Shown here: positions 17,967 through 26,484 of the stretch, one piece after another
Layout: each line of letters begins with the position of its first letter
How positions within the stretch are numbered: position 1 is the first letter of the stretch
Source: UBA5336 sp039818165
GTDB taxonomy: Bacteria > Pseudomonadota > Alphaproteobacteria > Caulobacterales > Hyphomonadaceae
Length of the DNA stretch: 64,000 nt
NCBI GenBank assembly: GCA_039818165.1
Contig: JBCBUL010000004.1
Coordinates: 79,568-143,567, forward strand
Direction of reading: 5' to 3'
Made by a program: the position numbers and the translations under genes
Notes under the pieces: generated by a model
What the model was told of the DNA's origin: nothing
The model's input: the letters and a program-made list of their open reading frames with translations, nothing else
The model's database searches: none

Positions 17967-18197
17967 ATGTTAAAGTTCCATGTGTCCTCGAAAAGGCCAA
18001 CGCCGTTGAAACACCACATCATGATCGCTGGTGGTCTGTTGATGCTGATCATCTTCGCCGTCCAAGGGTTTCTTGCGATACGCGAGCCAGGATTGGGCGT
18101 GCGCGAAGCCTATGTGGCGGGCGGTTTTCTGATTGGCGGCTGGTTGATCAAGTCCGGTCTGGCCGAATGGCGCCACGCGCGGCAGTCCCGTGACTAG
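17967..18197 (+). CDS. small hypothetical membrane protein
   Basis: An open frame of up to 76 residues with two hydrophobic segments, IMIAGGLLMLIIFAVQGFLA and YVAGGFLIGGWLIKSGLA, and a basic C-terminus. I do not recognise a family. The start is uncertain: ATG at 17967, or the TTG at 18006 preceded by AAAGG. It points toward the symporter genes, with 112 nt between its stop and the DUF4212 start, and diverges from the efflux lipoprotein. The paired transmembrane segments and coding-like composition support a real gene, but its size keeps the call tentative. Confidence 0.5.
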   Translation: MLKFHVSSKRPTPLKHHIMIAGGLLMLIIFAVQGFLAIREPGLGVREAYVAGGFLIGGWLIKSGLAEWRHARQSRD

Positions 18198-18217
18198 GGA
18201 CTGTTCCAAGGTCTCAT

Positions 18218-18234
18218 AGACCAAAGTCGCTCTA
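18218..18234 (+). promoter_or_regulatory. candidate activator site upstream of the symporter operon
   Basis: GACCAAAGTC at 18219-18228 is a GAC-N4-GTC dyad lying 82 nt before the DUF4212 start, within the wider inverted repeat TAGA...TCTA (18217-18234). The same dyad class (GACCTTTGTC) lies 77 nt before the porin gene. Assignment to the adjacent CrbR-like regulator is inference. Confidence 0.4.
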
Positions 18235-18309
18235 CAAAACGCTCCCTAAAACCCGGACCCTGCACAGGCGGAAAATCCCGCCACTGCATAAACGGTAAGG
18301 GGAGTACAA

Positions 18310-18576
18310 ATGTCTCAAGACCTCAATGAAATTGACGGAAAGGGGTACTGGTCCGCGGTTGTCCGCCTGACCATTTCGCTCCTCGTCATCTGGTTTGCCG
18401 TCTCGTACGGCGCCGGGATCCTGTTCAGGGATTTCCTGGACCAGTTCGCCATCGGCGGAGCCCCCCTGGGCTTCTGGTTCGCGCAGCAAGGCGCGATTTA
18501 TGTCTTCGTCGGTCTGATCTTCTACTATTGCGTTGCCATGAACCGGCTCGAGCGCAAATTCGGCGTGAAAGGCTAG
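18310..18576 (+). CDS. DUF4212 small subunit of sodium:solute symporter
   Basis: An 88-residue protein with two transmembrane helices (RLTISLLVIWFAVSYGAGIL and AIYVFVGLIFYYCVAMNRL) and a conserved DRxDxKFG-like end, here NRLERKFGVKG. DUF4212 proteins are encoded just ahead of symporters of the VC_2705 family and are thought to be an accessory subunit. A strong GGGGAG precedes the ATG. The symporter gene begins 4 nt after the stop. In Vibrio cholerae the same pair lies beside the acetate regulator CrbR, and a CrbS/CrbR-like pair is also found here. Confidence 0.93.
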   Translation: MSQDLNEIDGKGYWSAVVRLTISLLVIWFAVSYGAGILFRDFLDQFAIGGAPLGFWFAQQGAIYVFVGLIFYYCVAMNRLERKFGVKG

Positions 18577-18580
18577 AGCC

Positions 18581-20401
18581 ATGGACGCTTCATTCTGGAC
18601 CTATTTCTTCGTCATCGCGACCTTCAGCCTTTATATCGGTATCGCGATCTGGGCCCGCGCCGGGTCTACGGACGATTTCTATGTCGCCGGCCACGATGTG
18701 CACCCCACGGTGAATGGCATGGCCACCGCCGCCGACTGGATGTCTGCAGCCTCGTTCCTCTCCATGGCCGGGCTTATCGCCTTCATGGGCTATGGCGGCT
18801 CGGTTTACCTGATGGGCTGGACCGGCGGTTACGTGCTGCTTGCCCTCCTTCTCGCACCATTCCTGCGTGAGTTCGGCAAGTTCACCGTCCCCGATTTTGT
18901 GGGTGACCGGTACTATTCCAGCGCAGCCCGCATGATCGCCGTACTGTGCGCTCTTTTCGTCTCCTTCACCTACATTGCAGGACAGATGAAGGGCGTGGGC
19001 GTTGCCTTCTCGGGCTTCCTCGGCGTGCCCTTCGAATGGGGCATCATCATCGGCATGGCCATCGTGTTCTTCTACGCCACCCTCGGCGGCATGAAGGGCG
19101 TGACCTACACCCAGGTGGCCCAATACTGCGTGCTGATCTTCGCCTACACGGTGCCAGCGATTTTCATGTCCATGATCATCACCGGCAATCCGATCCCGCA
19201 GCTTGGCTTCATCGGCAATGCTGTCGGCACGGATGTTTCCATGTTGGACAAGCTGAACACGGTCGTCACAGATCTCGGCTTTCTTGAGTACACCTCCACA
19301 GACAAGTCAATGTTCGACGTCTTCGCCATCACAGGCGCTTTGATGTTCGGCACGGCGGGCTTGCCCCACGTGATCATCCGCTTTTTCACAGTCTCGTCTG
19401 CCAAGAATGCCCGCGTGTCAGCTGGTTGGGCCCTGGTGTTCATCGCCGCTCTCTACACAACCGCTCCTGCAGTTGGTGCGTTCGCCCGCCTCAACTTCAT
19501 CGATAGCGTGAATGAGGCAACCTACATCACCGATGCTCAGGACTATGCGACCACATCGGCAGCGATTGTTGCGGACGGCGGCAAACCCGTTCCGGCGTGG
19601 TACAAGGACTGGGAATCCACCGGGCTGCTCGCCTACACCGACCACAATGGCGACGGCGTGATGCAGTATTGCGGCCCGAATCCAGCAGCCGACAGCACGG
19701 TGTGCCGTGCGGCTGATGGCAGCGTGCTGCAAAACGAGGTGACGCCAAACCGCGATATCTTCGTGCTCGCCAATCCACAGATCGCGCAGCTTCCGGGTTG
19801 GGTGATTGGCTTGGTGGTCGCGGGCGGCCTTGCAGCGGCGCTCTCGACGGCGGCAGGCCTCCTGATGGTCATCAGTTCGGCTGTGTCCCACGACATTTGC
19901 CGGCGCACGCTGTATCCGGAAATGTCTGACAAGACAGAGCTTCTGGTGGCGCGTGGTGCTGCGGCAGGGGCCGTCCTTTGCGCAGGCCTCCTTGGCATCT
20001 TCGCGGGTCAACTCGGCTTCGTTGCCCAGGTTGTGGCGTTTGCCTTCGGCCTTGCAGCCGCCTCGCTCTTCCCCATCATCTTCCTAGGTATCTTCTGGAA
20101 GCGGATGAACAAGGAGGGCGCGATTGCCTCCATGGTCTTCGGCCTGGTAAGCACATTTGCCTACATCTACTACTTCAAGTTCGGTGGAGGCACGCCAGAC
20201 CAGTACTTCTTCGGGGTTTCCCCAGAAGGCATTGGCTTCGTGTTCATGTGGGCTTCGGGCATCATCGGCGTGGTCACCGCAATGGTGACGGCGCCTCCGC
20301 CCCAGTACATTCAGGATCTCGTCGAAGACATCCGTGTGCCGCGCACCCGCACGTCCCATGGCGCAGCTGACGCCGGAATGGCCCCCATGCCGGCCGAATA
20401 A
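18581..20401 (+). CDS. sodium:solute symporter, VC_2705/ActP-like (probable acetate/monocarboxylate uptake)
   Basis: A 606-residue SLC5-type symporter of the inner membrane with about 13 hydrophobic helices. The N-terminal half shows DFYVAGHDVHPTVNGMATAADWMSAASFLSMAG, the substrate/Na+ site region of acetate permease-like carriers, and YIAGQMKGVGVAFSGFLG. A soluble loop at about 320-390 (rich in Asp/Asn, with C-x8-C) is characteristic of the VC_2705 subfamily. After it come AAALSTAAGLLMVISSAVSHD and the last helices. Acetate or a related short carboxylate is the likely substrate, given the acs and CrbS-like genes nearby; the exact substrate cannot be read from sequence. A clear hairpin terminator follows. 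Confidence 0.9.
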   Translation: MDASFWTYFFVIATFSLYIGIAIWARAGSTDDFYVAGHDVHPTVNGMATAADWMSAASFLSMAGLIAFMGYGGSVYLMGWTGGYVLLALLLAPFLREFGKFTVPDFVGDRYYSSAARMIAVLCALFVSFTYIAGQMKGVGVAFSGFLGVPFEWGIIIGMAIVFFYATLGGMKGVTYTQVAQYCVLIFAYTVPAIFMSMIITGNPIPQLGFIGNAVGTDVSMLDKLNTVVTDLGFLEYTSTDKSMFDVFAITGALMFGTAGLPHVIIRFFTVSSAKNARVSAGWALVFIAALYTTAPAVGAFARLNFIDSVNEATYITDAQDYATTSAAIVADGGKPVPAWYKDWESTGLLAYTDHNGDGVMQYCGPNPAADSTVCRAADGSVLQNEVTPNRDIFVLANPQIAQLPGWVIGLVVAGGLAAALSTAAGLLMVISSAVSHDICRRTLYPEMSDKTELLVARGAAAGAVLCAGLLGIFAGQLGFVAQVVAFAFGLAAASLFPIIFLGIFWKRMNKEGAIASMVFGLVSTFAYIYYFKFGGGTPDQYFFGVSPEGIGFVFMWASGIIGVVTAMVTAPPPQYIQDLVEDIRVPRTRTSHGAADAGMAPMPAE

Positions 20402-20426
20402 GCTCTGGCAGTGAACCAATCAAATT

Positions 20427-20457
20427 GGGGGCGGCTCATTCGGGTCGCCCCCTTTTT
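20427..20457 (+). terminator. rho-independent terminator after the symporter
   Basis: GGGGGCG (20427-20433) pairs with CGCCCCC (20446-20452), followed directly by TTTTT. It separates the symporter pair from the oxidoreductase gene. Confidence 0.92.
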
Positions 20458-20656
20458 CACAGTTCAAAACCTCGCAAAGACCAATCCAGTATCCTCACGT
20501 TTTGCAATTGCGCACATAAGCGGCGTTACTTTCGAAATGTTTCGAATACTCGCTTTGAGGGCGTGAGACCTTACACCCACCCTCGCGCCTTTGGAGAGAT
20601 CGCTCGCACCAAGCCGATCACCGTGCATTCTCACCGCGCGAAGGACGGGGAGTGAC

Positions 20657-22129
20657 ATGGCGTATTCAGCAGGCGAGGAGGCTCTTGCAGCCTCTTACGA
20701 CGCCGTCATTGTTGGCAGCGGTATGGGCGCGAGTGCTGTGGCGCTCAAACTCGGCCAGGCAGGATTGAAGGTCCTCATGGTTGAGCGGGGCCAATGGGAG
20801 CCACGCCCCGATGTCCACGAGCCCAACCGTTTTGTTTACGACCAGCAGTCGCCCGAAGACGACTTCAACATTGTGGGCGGTCGCTCGAAGTATTACGGGG
20901 CAGCCCTGTACCGGTTCCGCAAGTCAGACTTCACCGAGGTTGAATTCGACACAGGCGTTTCTCCCGCCTGGCCGATCTCGTACGAGGACCTTGAGCCCCA
21001 CTACGACGAAGCCGAAAGACTCTACCGCGTCCATGGTGCCCCCGATGGCGATCCGACCGACCCCCACGGCGACCATGCGTACCCCTTCCCGGCCTTGCCA
21101 GATGATCCTGTGATCGCCGATGTTCGCCGAAAGCTGGAAGCCACTGGCCACAAGACCGCGCACATCCCACGCGGGCTCGACTATGGCCCCGGCAGGGCTT
21201 GCTCCCTGTGTGCAGATTGTTCGGCGCATTATTGCCGTGCAGACGCGAAGATGGATGCGGAAGTGGCAACGCTGCGCCCCGCCTTTGAAACCGGCAATGT
21301 GACCCTGCTGGACCATGCAGAGTGTCTAAAAGTTCTCACGAATGGTAACGGAACGCGGGCGGACGGCGTTCTGGTCAACCACCTGGGCGAAGAGAAAACC
21401 ATTCGCGCCGGTCGTGTGATTATCAGCGCAGGGTTTCGCCACACGCCTGCGCTACTGCGCCGCTCGCGCAGTGATGCGCATCCCGAAGGTCTCGGCAATG
21501 GCGGCGGCTGGCTCGGCAAGGGTGTTGCTGCCCATTCCACGGGCACGCTGTTTCCACTCATCCAGTTGAACCGGCTTGGCCCGCGCCACACCAATACGTT
21601 GGCGATCCATGCCTGGATGGCGGAAGACGCAGATGAAGATTGCCGCCACCCGCTTGGCGTCGTTCAGGTCTCAGGCCAGACCCCCTTCTGGCGGCTGACA
21701 TCGAAGCTAAAGCGTCCGGTCATCAAGGCCGTAGCAGAGCGGACACTCAACGTGTTCCACATGACCGAAGCCCTGCCAGACAAAGGCACGGGTTGGACTT
21801 TCGACGGTGACACACCAGCGAACTTCACCCCGCCCCGTTTTCAGCAGGCAACTTACGAACGGCTAAAGGCCAAGACCCAGACAGCGTTTCGCAAGGCTGG
21901 CTATCAGGTGATTACGCCGCGCCGCGAGGTTGCGCTATGGCACGAGACGGGCGGCGCCATCATGGGAAATGATGACCGCGACAGTGTCGTCGATGCCCAT
22001 GGACGGGTGCATGGTCTGGAAAACGTCTTTGTGGCCGATGCCAGCGTTTTGCCCTCGGCAAGTGCCGTGAATACGGGCCTGACCATTGTCGCCCTGGCCC
22101 TGCGCACAGCGGATGCGACTTTGGCCTGA
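20657..22129 (+). CDS. GMC-family FAD-dependent oxidoreductase with a cysteine cluster
   Basis: A 490-residue flavoprotein of the glucose-methanol-choline family. The ATG at 20657 has GGGGAG 5 nt upstream. The dinucleotide fold is YDAVIVGSGMGAS near residue 15; VGGRSKYYGAALYRF follows, and the C-terminal GMC domain ends with LENVFVADASVLPSASAVNTG. There is no signal peptide, so it is probably cytoplasmic. Cys182, Cys185, Cys188 and Cys193 form CSLCADCSAHYC, reminiscent of an iron-sulfur ligand set; a few bacterial GMC dehydrogenases (for example the catalytic subunit of Burkholderia glucose dehydrogenase) carry such clusters. The substrate, presumably an alcohol or sugar, is unknown. It lies between the symporter and the sensor kinase of the acetate locus. 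Confidence 0.85.
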   Translation: MAYSAGEEALAASYDAVIVGSGMGASAVALKLGQAGLKVLMVERGQWEPRPDVHEPNRFVYDQQSPEDDFNIVGGRSKYYGAALYRFRKSDFTEVEFDTGVSPAWPISYEDLEPHYDEAERLYRVHGAPDGDPTDPHGDHAYPFPALPDDPVIADVRRKLEATGHKTAHIPRGLDYGPGRACSLCADCSAHYCRADAKMDAEVATLRPAFETGNVTLLDHAECLKVLTNGNGTRADGVLVNHLGEEKTIRAGRVIISAGFRHTPALLRRSRSDAHPEGLGNGGGWLGKGVAAHSTGTLFPLIQLNRLGPRHTNTLAIHAWMAEDADEDCRHPLGVVQVSGQTPFWRLTSKLKRPVIKAVAERTLNVFHMTEALPDKGTGWTFDGDTPANFTPPRFQQATYERLKAKTQTAFRKAGYQVITPRREVALWHETGGAIMGNDDRDSVVDAHGRVHGLENVFVADASVLPSASAVNTGLTIVALALRTADATLA

Positions 22130-22183
22130 CTTGCCTTTGGCACACGGGTTGCGCCATCGTTGAGGATGGAGGCCGCCTGACCC

Positions 22184-25100
22184 ATGCCTGTCTGGATTAT
22201 CCTGCTCGCCACGACGCTTTACTTCGGCGGGCTATTCTTCATGGCCTGGCAAAAGGACAAGCAGGCGGCCAAACCCGGCTTTGCCCAAAGCCCGACAATC
22301 TACGCCTTGGCACTGGCAGTGTATTGCACGTCCTGGACCTATTACGGCGCTGTCGGCACTGCGGCGGCAGCAGGCTGTGAATACCTTGCGATATACCTTG
22401 GGCCTATCATTGTATTTCTGGGCCTGCCGAACCTGATCCGGAAGATTGCCCTCGTTGCGCGCCGGGAAGGGGTCACAAGCCTCTCGGATTTCCTGTCCGC
22501 GCGCTACGGCAAAAGCCAGACCGTGGCGACTGTCGCGACCCTTGCGGCGGTCGCGGGCGCCCTGCCCTATATTTCGCTTCAGCTGAAATCCATCGGGATG
22601 AGCTTTTCAGCCCTTTCAGCGCCCACTGTGTTGCAGGGCAATGCGACGCCAGCAGACGAGACGGTATTGATATGCGCTCTTGCGCTGGCTGCGTTTGCTA
22701 TCCTGTTCGGCGCCCGCCAGACCGACACGACCCGGCACAATCCAGGCCTGATGTGGGTTTTGGCATTCGAAGCTATATTCAAGCTCGGAGGGTTGGTGAC
22801 CATCGCCCTGTTGTCGCTGGCAATCCTCGACCGGCCTGACGTGGCCATGAGCGCCGCAGCGCAATCCACCTTCAGCACGGAAACGCTTTCGGGTCGGTTT
22901 GTCACCATAACCCTGCTCTCCATGGCAGCGATCATCTGCTTGCCGCGGCAGTTTCACGTGGCTTTCATAGAACGCCGGGGCGACCGCGATGATGCCCGCG
23001 CGAGATGGGCATTCCCGCTTTATCTGGCCGCCACAAGCTTGGTGGTGGTGCCGATCACCTTGGCAGGCCTAAGCGTATTGCCAAATGCCAGCGCACCCGA
23101 TTTGTTCGTTCTGAACCTTCCCTTGCTGGAAGGCGATGGCCTGATGGCGCTTCTCGTTTTTCTGGGCGGGTTCTCAGCTGCCATGGGCATGGTGATCGTC
23201 TCGACAATCGCCCTTTCCACGATGGTCACCAATGACCTGATCGTTCCGGCGTTGATCAAGACCGGTCGTTTTTCAAGCCTCTCTGGCGATGCCGGCGCAC
23301 GCCTCCTGAATTTGCGCAGGGTCGTGATCCTTGTTCTGTTGCTGCTGGCGTACGGATATTTCCGGGCGGCGGGGTCGAGCGAGGCGCTGGCCCAGATCGG
23401 CCTCTTGTCCTTCGCCGCTGCGATTCAGTTCGCTCCAGCGCTTATCGGCGCGGTTTACTGGAACGGTGCCCGCCGCACAGGTGTGCTCGCTGGCCTTGTC
23501 CTTGGAATGATGGTTTGGAGCTACACACTGTTCGTCCCAGCCATTGTCGGGCACGGAGCAATGGCAAATGACCTGCCCGACGCGCTCAATCCGCATGCCC
23601 TTTTGGGATTCAACTTCGGCGACAGCCTCACCCATGGCGTCTTCTGGTCTCTGCTCATCAACATGGCGGCATTCACCATCGGATCTCTCCAAGCCAAGGA
23701 ACGGCTGCGCGATCGTATCCAGGCCGCAGCTTTCACGGGAGAGGTGGATGGCGCCATCGCACCGGGCAGTGAAGCAGCCATCCCGGCCAGCCGTGTCACG
23801 CCGAACGGGCTGAAGACCCTCGCCTCTCGCTTTCTTGATGAAAACGCCGTGCAAGCGGCTTTCGACGCGTTTGAGGCCCAGACCGGCGGTCACCTCAGCA
23901 AAGACGAACCCGCAGATTGGCGCCTTGTCCAGCGAACGGAACGCATGCTTGCCAGCGCCCTGGGTGCATCGTCAGCGCGAGTGGTTATGGCGTCAGCGAT
24001 TGGCGGGCTAGACGTCGCCCTTCCGGACGTCCTGTCCATCCTCGACACCCAAACCCGCGCGGAACGCTTCGACCGGCACATGCTTCAATCGATGCTGGAG
24101 CATATTTCCCACGGTGTCAGTGTGGTCGACAGCAACCAACGTCTTGTGGCGTGGAACAGCACGTATGTGGAGCTGTTCAATTACCCTTCGGAATTGGTCT
24201 CGATCGGACGCCCAATTGGCGATCTGATCGCCCACAATATCTCCACAGGTTGGATAAAGGGTGATCCCGCCGACATGGCCGCTCGCCGGATTGAGCACAT
24301 GAAACAGGGCCGATCTCACGCCTATGAGCGCCAAAACCCGGACGGGAGATATCTGCGCATTACCGGCAACCCTATGCCCGGCGGCGGATACGTCACGACC
24401 TTCGCAGACATCACGCTGGACAAGCAGCGCGAAATGGCACTGATCGAAGCCAATGAGACACTGGAGACACGGGTACGCGAACGCACACAGGCACTGGAAG
24501 ACATGGCTGCCGACCTGCGCGGCGCCCGCGAAGATGCCGAGGGCGCCAATGCATCAAAAACGCGCTTCCTGGCCGCTGCCAGCCATGACCTGCTCCAGCC
24601 CCTCAACGCGGCGCGCCTGTTCCTGGGATCGCTTCTCACCGAGACCGCTGGTGCATCACAAAGGACGCGGGACACTGTCGTGCGCGCCGACAAAGCGATC
24701 CAATCGGCAGATGATTTGCTGAAAGGCCTGTTGGATATTTCGCGCCTCGACCATGGCAACGTCCAACCGAAACCCACCACAATCGCACTTGCACCCCTGA
24801 TGGAAGACCTCGCGGAAGAAGCCCACCCCATGGCGGACAGGGCCGGGCTCGAGATCCGCGTTGCTCCCACGAAACTGACGGTCCATGCTGATCCAGATTT
24901 CCTGACCAGCATCCTGCGCAACTTCATTTCCAACGCCAGGCGATATACGGAATCCGGCGGCGTTTTGATCGGCGCGCGCAAGCGAGGTGATCTTGCGCGT
25001 ATCGAGGTCTGGGACACAGGCTCGGGCATCTCAAAAGCCCGCCAGGCGCTTCTTTTTGAAGAGTTCCAACGCTTTGAGGACGCTGACAATCTGGGGCTGC

Positions 25101-25669
25101 GGGGCGCCGGATTGGGACTTTCCGTGGTTCAGCGGCTTGCCAATATCATGGGCGCCGAAATCATGGTGCGATCGCGCCTCGGATCCGGAACCGTCTTTTC
25201 AGTGGACCTGCCCCTTGGGGACGCCCTGCGCGAACCTTCGCCCCAACGCGCCCCTGAACTACTAATCGCACACCCTTCGCTTGGAGGACTCAGCGTGGCC
25301 TGTGTGGATGATGAAATCGCAATTCAGGAGGGTATGGCTGCACTGCTGTCGAGTTGGGGATGCCGCGTGGCCACCTTCGGCGCGATCGACGAATTGAAGA
25401 CAGCGCTCAAAGAGACCTCCTTCGATGCCCTCATCGCAGACTACCAGCTTCGTGATATCAGGACCGGTCTCGACCTGATCGAGGACGTGCGTTCGGAGCT
25501 GACACATCCGGCAAATGTTGCCCTCCTCACGGCGCAGAACACGGCAGCATTGATGAGCAAGACGCGCGATCGCGAGATCGCTTATCTTCACAAGCCCGCC
25601 AACCCGGACGCGATTCAGGACTTCCTAAATGGCTGCGCAGCGCGGCTATCGGCTCAAGCGGCCGAGTGA
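22184..25669 (+). CDS. CrbS-like hybrid histidine kinase with sodium/solute symporter sensor domain
   Basis: An 1,161-residue protein combining a transporter with a two-component kinase. Residues 1 to about 520 form an SLC5/PutP-type module of some 13 helices; about 540-610 is a STAC-like linker; about 620-745 is a PAS domain (HISHGVSVVDSNQRLVAWNSTY); a coiled coil follows (to ~785). The HisKA domain has the phosphoacceptor His801 in AAASHDLLQPL; the ATPase domain shows NFISNARRYTESGG and DTGSGI, GLGLSVV. The C-terminal receiver has its acidic pocket at CVDDE and phospho-Asp1086 in LIADYQLRD. This architecture is that of CrbS (MxtR), which controls acs in Vibrio and Pseudomonas. A GGAGG lies 11 nt before the ATG. 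Confidence 0.92.
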   Translation: MPVWIILLATTLYFGGLFFMAWQKDKQAAKPGFAQSPTIYALALAVYCTSWTYYGAVGTAAAAGCEYLAIYLGPIIVFLGLPNLIRKIALVARREGVTSLSDFLSARYGKSQTVATVATLAAVAGALPYISLQLKSIGMSFSALSAPTVLQGNATPADETVLICALALAAFAILFGARQTDTTRHNPGLMWVLAFEAIFKLGGLVTIALLSLAILDRPDVAMSAAAQSTFSTETLSGRFVTITLLSMAAIICLPRQFHVAFIERRGDRDDARARWAFPLYLAATSLVVVPITLAGLSVLPNASAPDLFVLNLPLLEGDGLMALLVFLGGFSAAMGMVIVSTIALSTMVTNDLIVPALIKTGRFSSLSGDAGARLLNLRRVVILVLLLLAYGYFRAAGSSEALAQIGLLSFAAAIQFAPALIGAVYWNGARRTGVLAGLVLGMMVWSYTLFVPAIVGHGAMANDLPDALNPHALLGFNFGDSLTHGVFWSLLINMAAFTIGSLQAKERLRDRIQAAAFTGEVDGAIAPGSEAAIPASRVTPNGLKTLASRFLDENAVQAAFDAFEAQTGGHLSKDEPADWRLVQRTERMLASALGASSARVVMASAIGGLDVALPDVLSILDTQTRAERFDRHMLQSMLEHISHGVSVVDSNQRLVAWNSTYVELFNYPSELVSIGRPIGDLIAHNISTGWIKGDPADMAARRIEHMKQGRSHAYERQNPDGRYLRITGNPMPGGGYVTTFADITLDKQREMALIEANETLETRVRERTQALEDMAADLRGAREDAEGANASKTRFLAAASHDLLQPLNAARLFLGSLLTETAGASQRTRDTVVRADKAIQSADDLLKGLLDISRLDHGNVQPKPTTIALAPLMEDLAEEAHPMADRAGLEIRVAPTKLTVHADPDFLTSILRNFISNARRYTESGGVLIGARKRGDLARIEVWDTGSGISKARQALLFEEFQRFEDADNLGLRGAGLGLSVVQRLANIMGAEIMVRSRLGSGTVFSVDLPLGDALREPSPQRAPELLIAHPSLGGLSVACVDDEIAIQEGMAALLSSWGCRVATFGAIDELKTALKETSFDALIADYQLRDIRTGLDLIEDVRSELTHPANVALLTAQNTAALMSKTRDREIAYLHKPANPDAIQDFLNGCAARLSAQAAE

Positions 25670-26307
25670 TCATCCAGAGATGTGGCGGACTTGTAAATCA
25701 GAAGCGCCTGGGTCCGATTATTAGCACCCAGTTTTCTGAATATGGCCGTCATATGCGCCTTCACGGTCGCAACTGAAATGTTCATCTCAAAGGCAATCTG
25801 CTTGTTCAACAGACCATCAGATAGCCCGGCAAGAACGCGCCTTTGGGCGGGCGTGAGGCTCGCAACGCGCGCAGCAAGCTCAGCCTGCGCCAAGTCCTCG
25901 GCATTGGCTTCGGCTTCTGGAAACCACGCCCCACCATCCAGCGCTGTCGCGAGGGCCGCTGAAAGCTCCTCAAGACCAAGACTCTTGGGCAGATAGCCTG
26001 CCGCGCCAAACGTCCTGGCCTTCTCATAGGCCTCAACAGACTCCGTTGCAGACACGACATAGATTGGAACGTCTGGTGAATTGGCGCGCAACGTAGCGAG
26101 GCCGTCGAAACCGCTTGAGTCTGACAAGTTCAGATCAAGCAAAACCAGATCGAATGATCCTCCTGCGAGTTGCTCACGCGCATCACCCAGTGATCCGGCA
26201 TGGGTTGTGCTCGCCCCATCGGGATAAGCAGCAACAAGCGCAGCCTCCAGCGCATCCCTGAACAGGGGATGGTCATCCACAATCAAAACGCTGGGCCCGT
26301 TGGCCAT
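25654..26307 (-). CDS. CrbR-like LuxR/NarL-type response regulator
   Basis: A 217-residue regulator with a receiver domain (VLIVDDHPLFRDAL, phospho-Asp58 in LVLLDLNLSD, Lys in YLPKSL) and a C-terminal helix-turn-helix of the LuxR type (LTPAQRRVLAGLSDGLLNKQIAFEMNIS, then ATVKAHMTAIFRKL). It converges on the hybrid kinase and the two 3' ends overlap by 16 bp, a layout that strongly suggests a cognate pair. In Vibrio cholerae and Pseudomonas the equivalents (CrbR, ErdR) activate acs. Here the porin-acs transcript starts divergently 177 nt away, so acs is the expected target. Confidence 0.92.
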   Translation of the reverse strand: MANGPSVLIVDDHPLFRDALEAALVAAYPDGASTTHAGSLGDAREQLAGGSFDLVLLDLNLSDSSGFDGLATLRANSPDVPIYVVSATESVEAYEKARTFGAAGYLPKSLGLEELSAALATALDGGAWFPEAEANAEDLAQAELAARVASLTPAQRRVLAGLSDGLLNKQIAFEMNISVATVKAHMTAIFRKLGANNRTQALLIYKSATSLDDHSAA

Positions 26308-26396
26308 TTAGTCCTCCCAAGACTTGGAGCGCCGGATTTCCGGTCTTCATCCAATACTGGCCAGCTTACGCGGGTTCACGGACAAGTCGAGTCGCT

Positions 26397-26409
26397 GCGA
26401 CCTTTGTCT
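26397..26409 (+). promoter_or_regulatory. candidate activator site upstream of porin-acs
   Basis: GACCTTTGTC at 26399-26408 repeats the GAC-N4-GTC dyad found before the symporter operon, at nearly the same distance from the start codon (77 against 82 nt). The reverse complement AGACAAAGGTCGC agrees with the symporter-site sequence AGACCAAAGTCGC at 11 of 13 positions. Confidence 0.4.
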
Positions 26410-26484
26410 TACGCCCAATGGCCAATGGCGCGCCCGCACCTGCCCAGAGATACTTTCCCCAACAAATGAAAGGGGAGTAACCGA

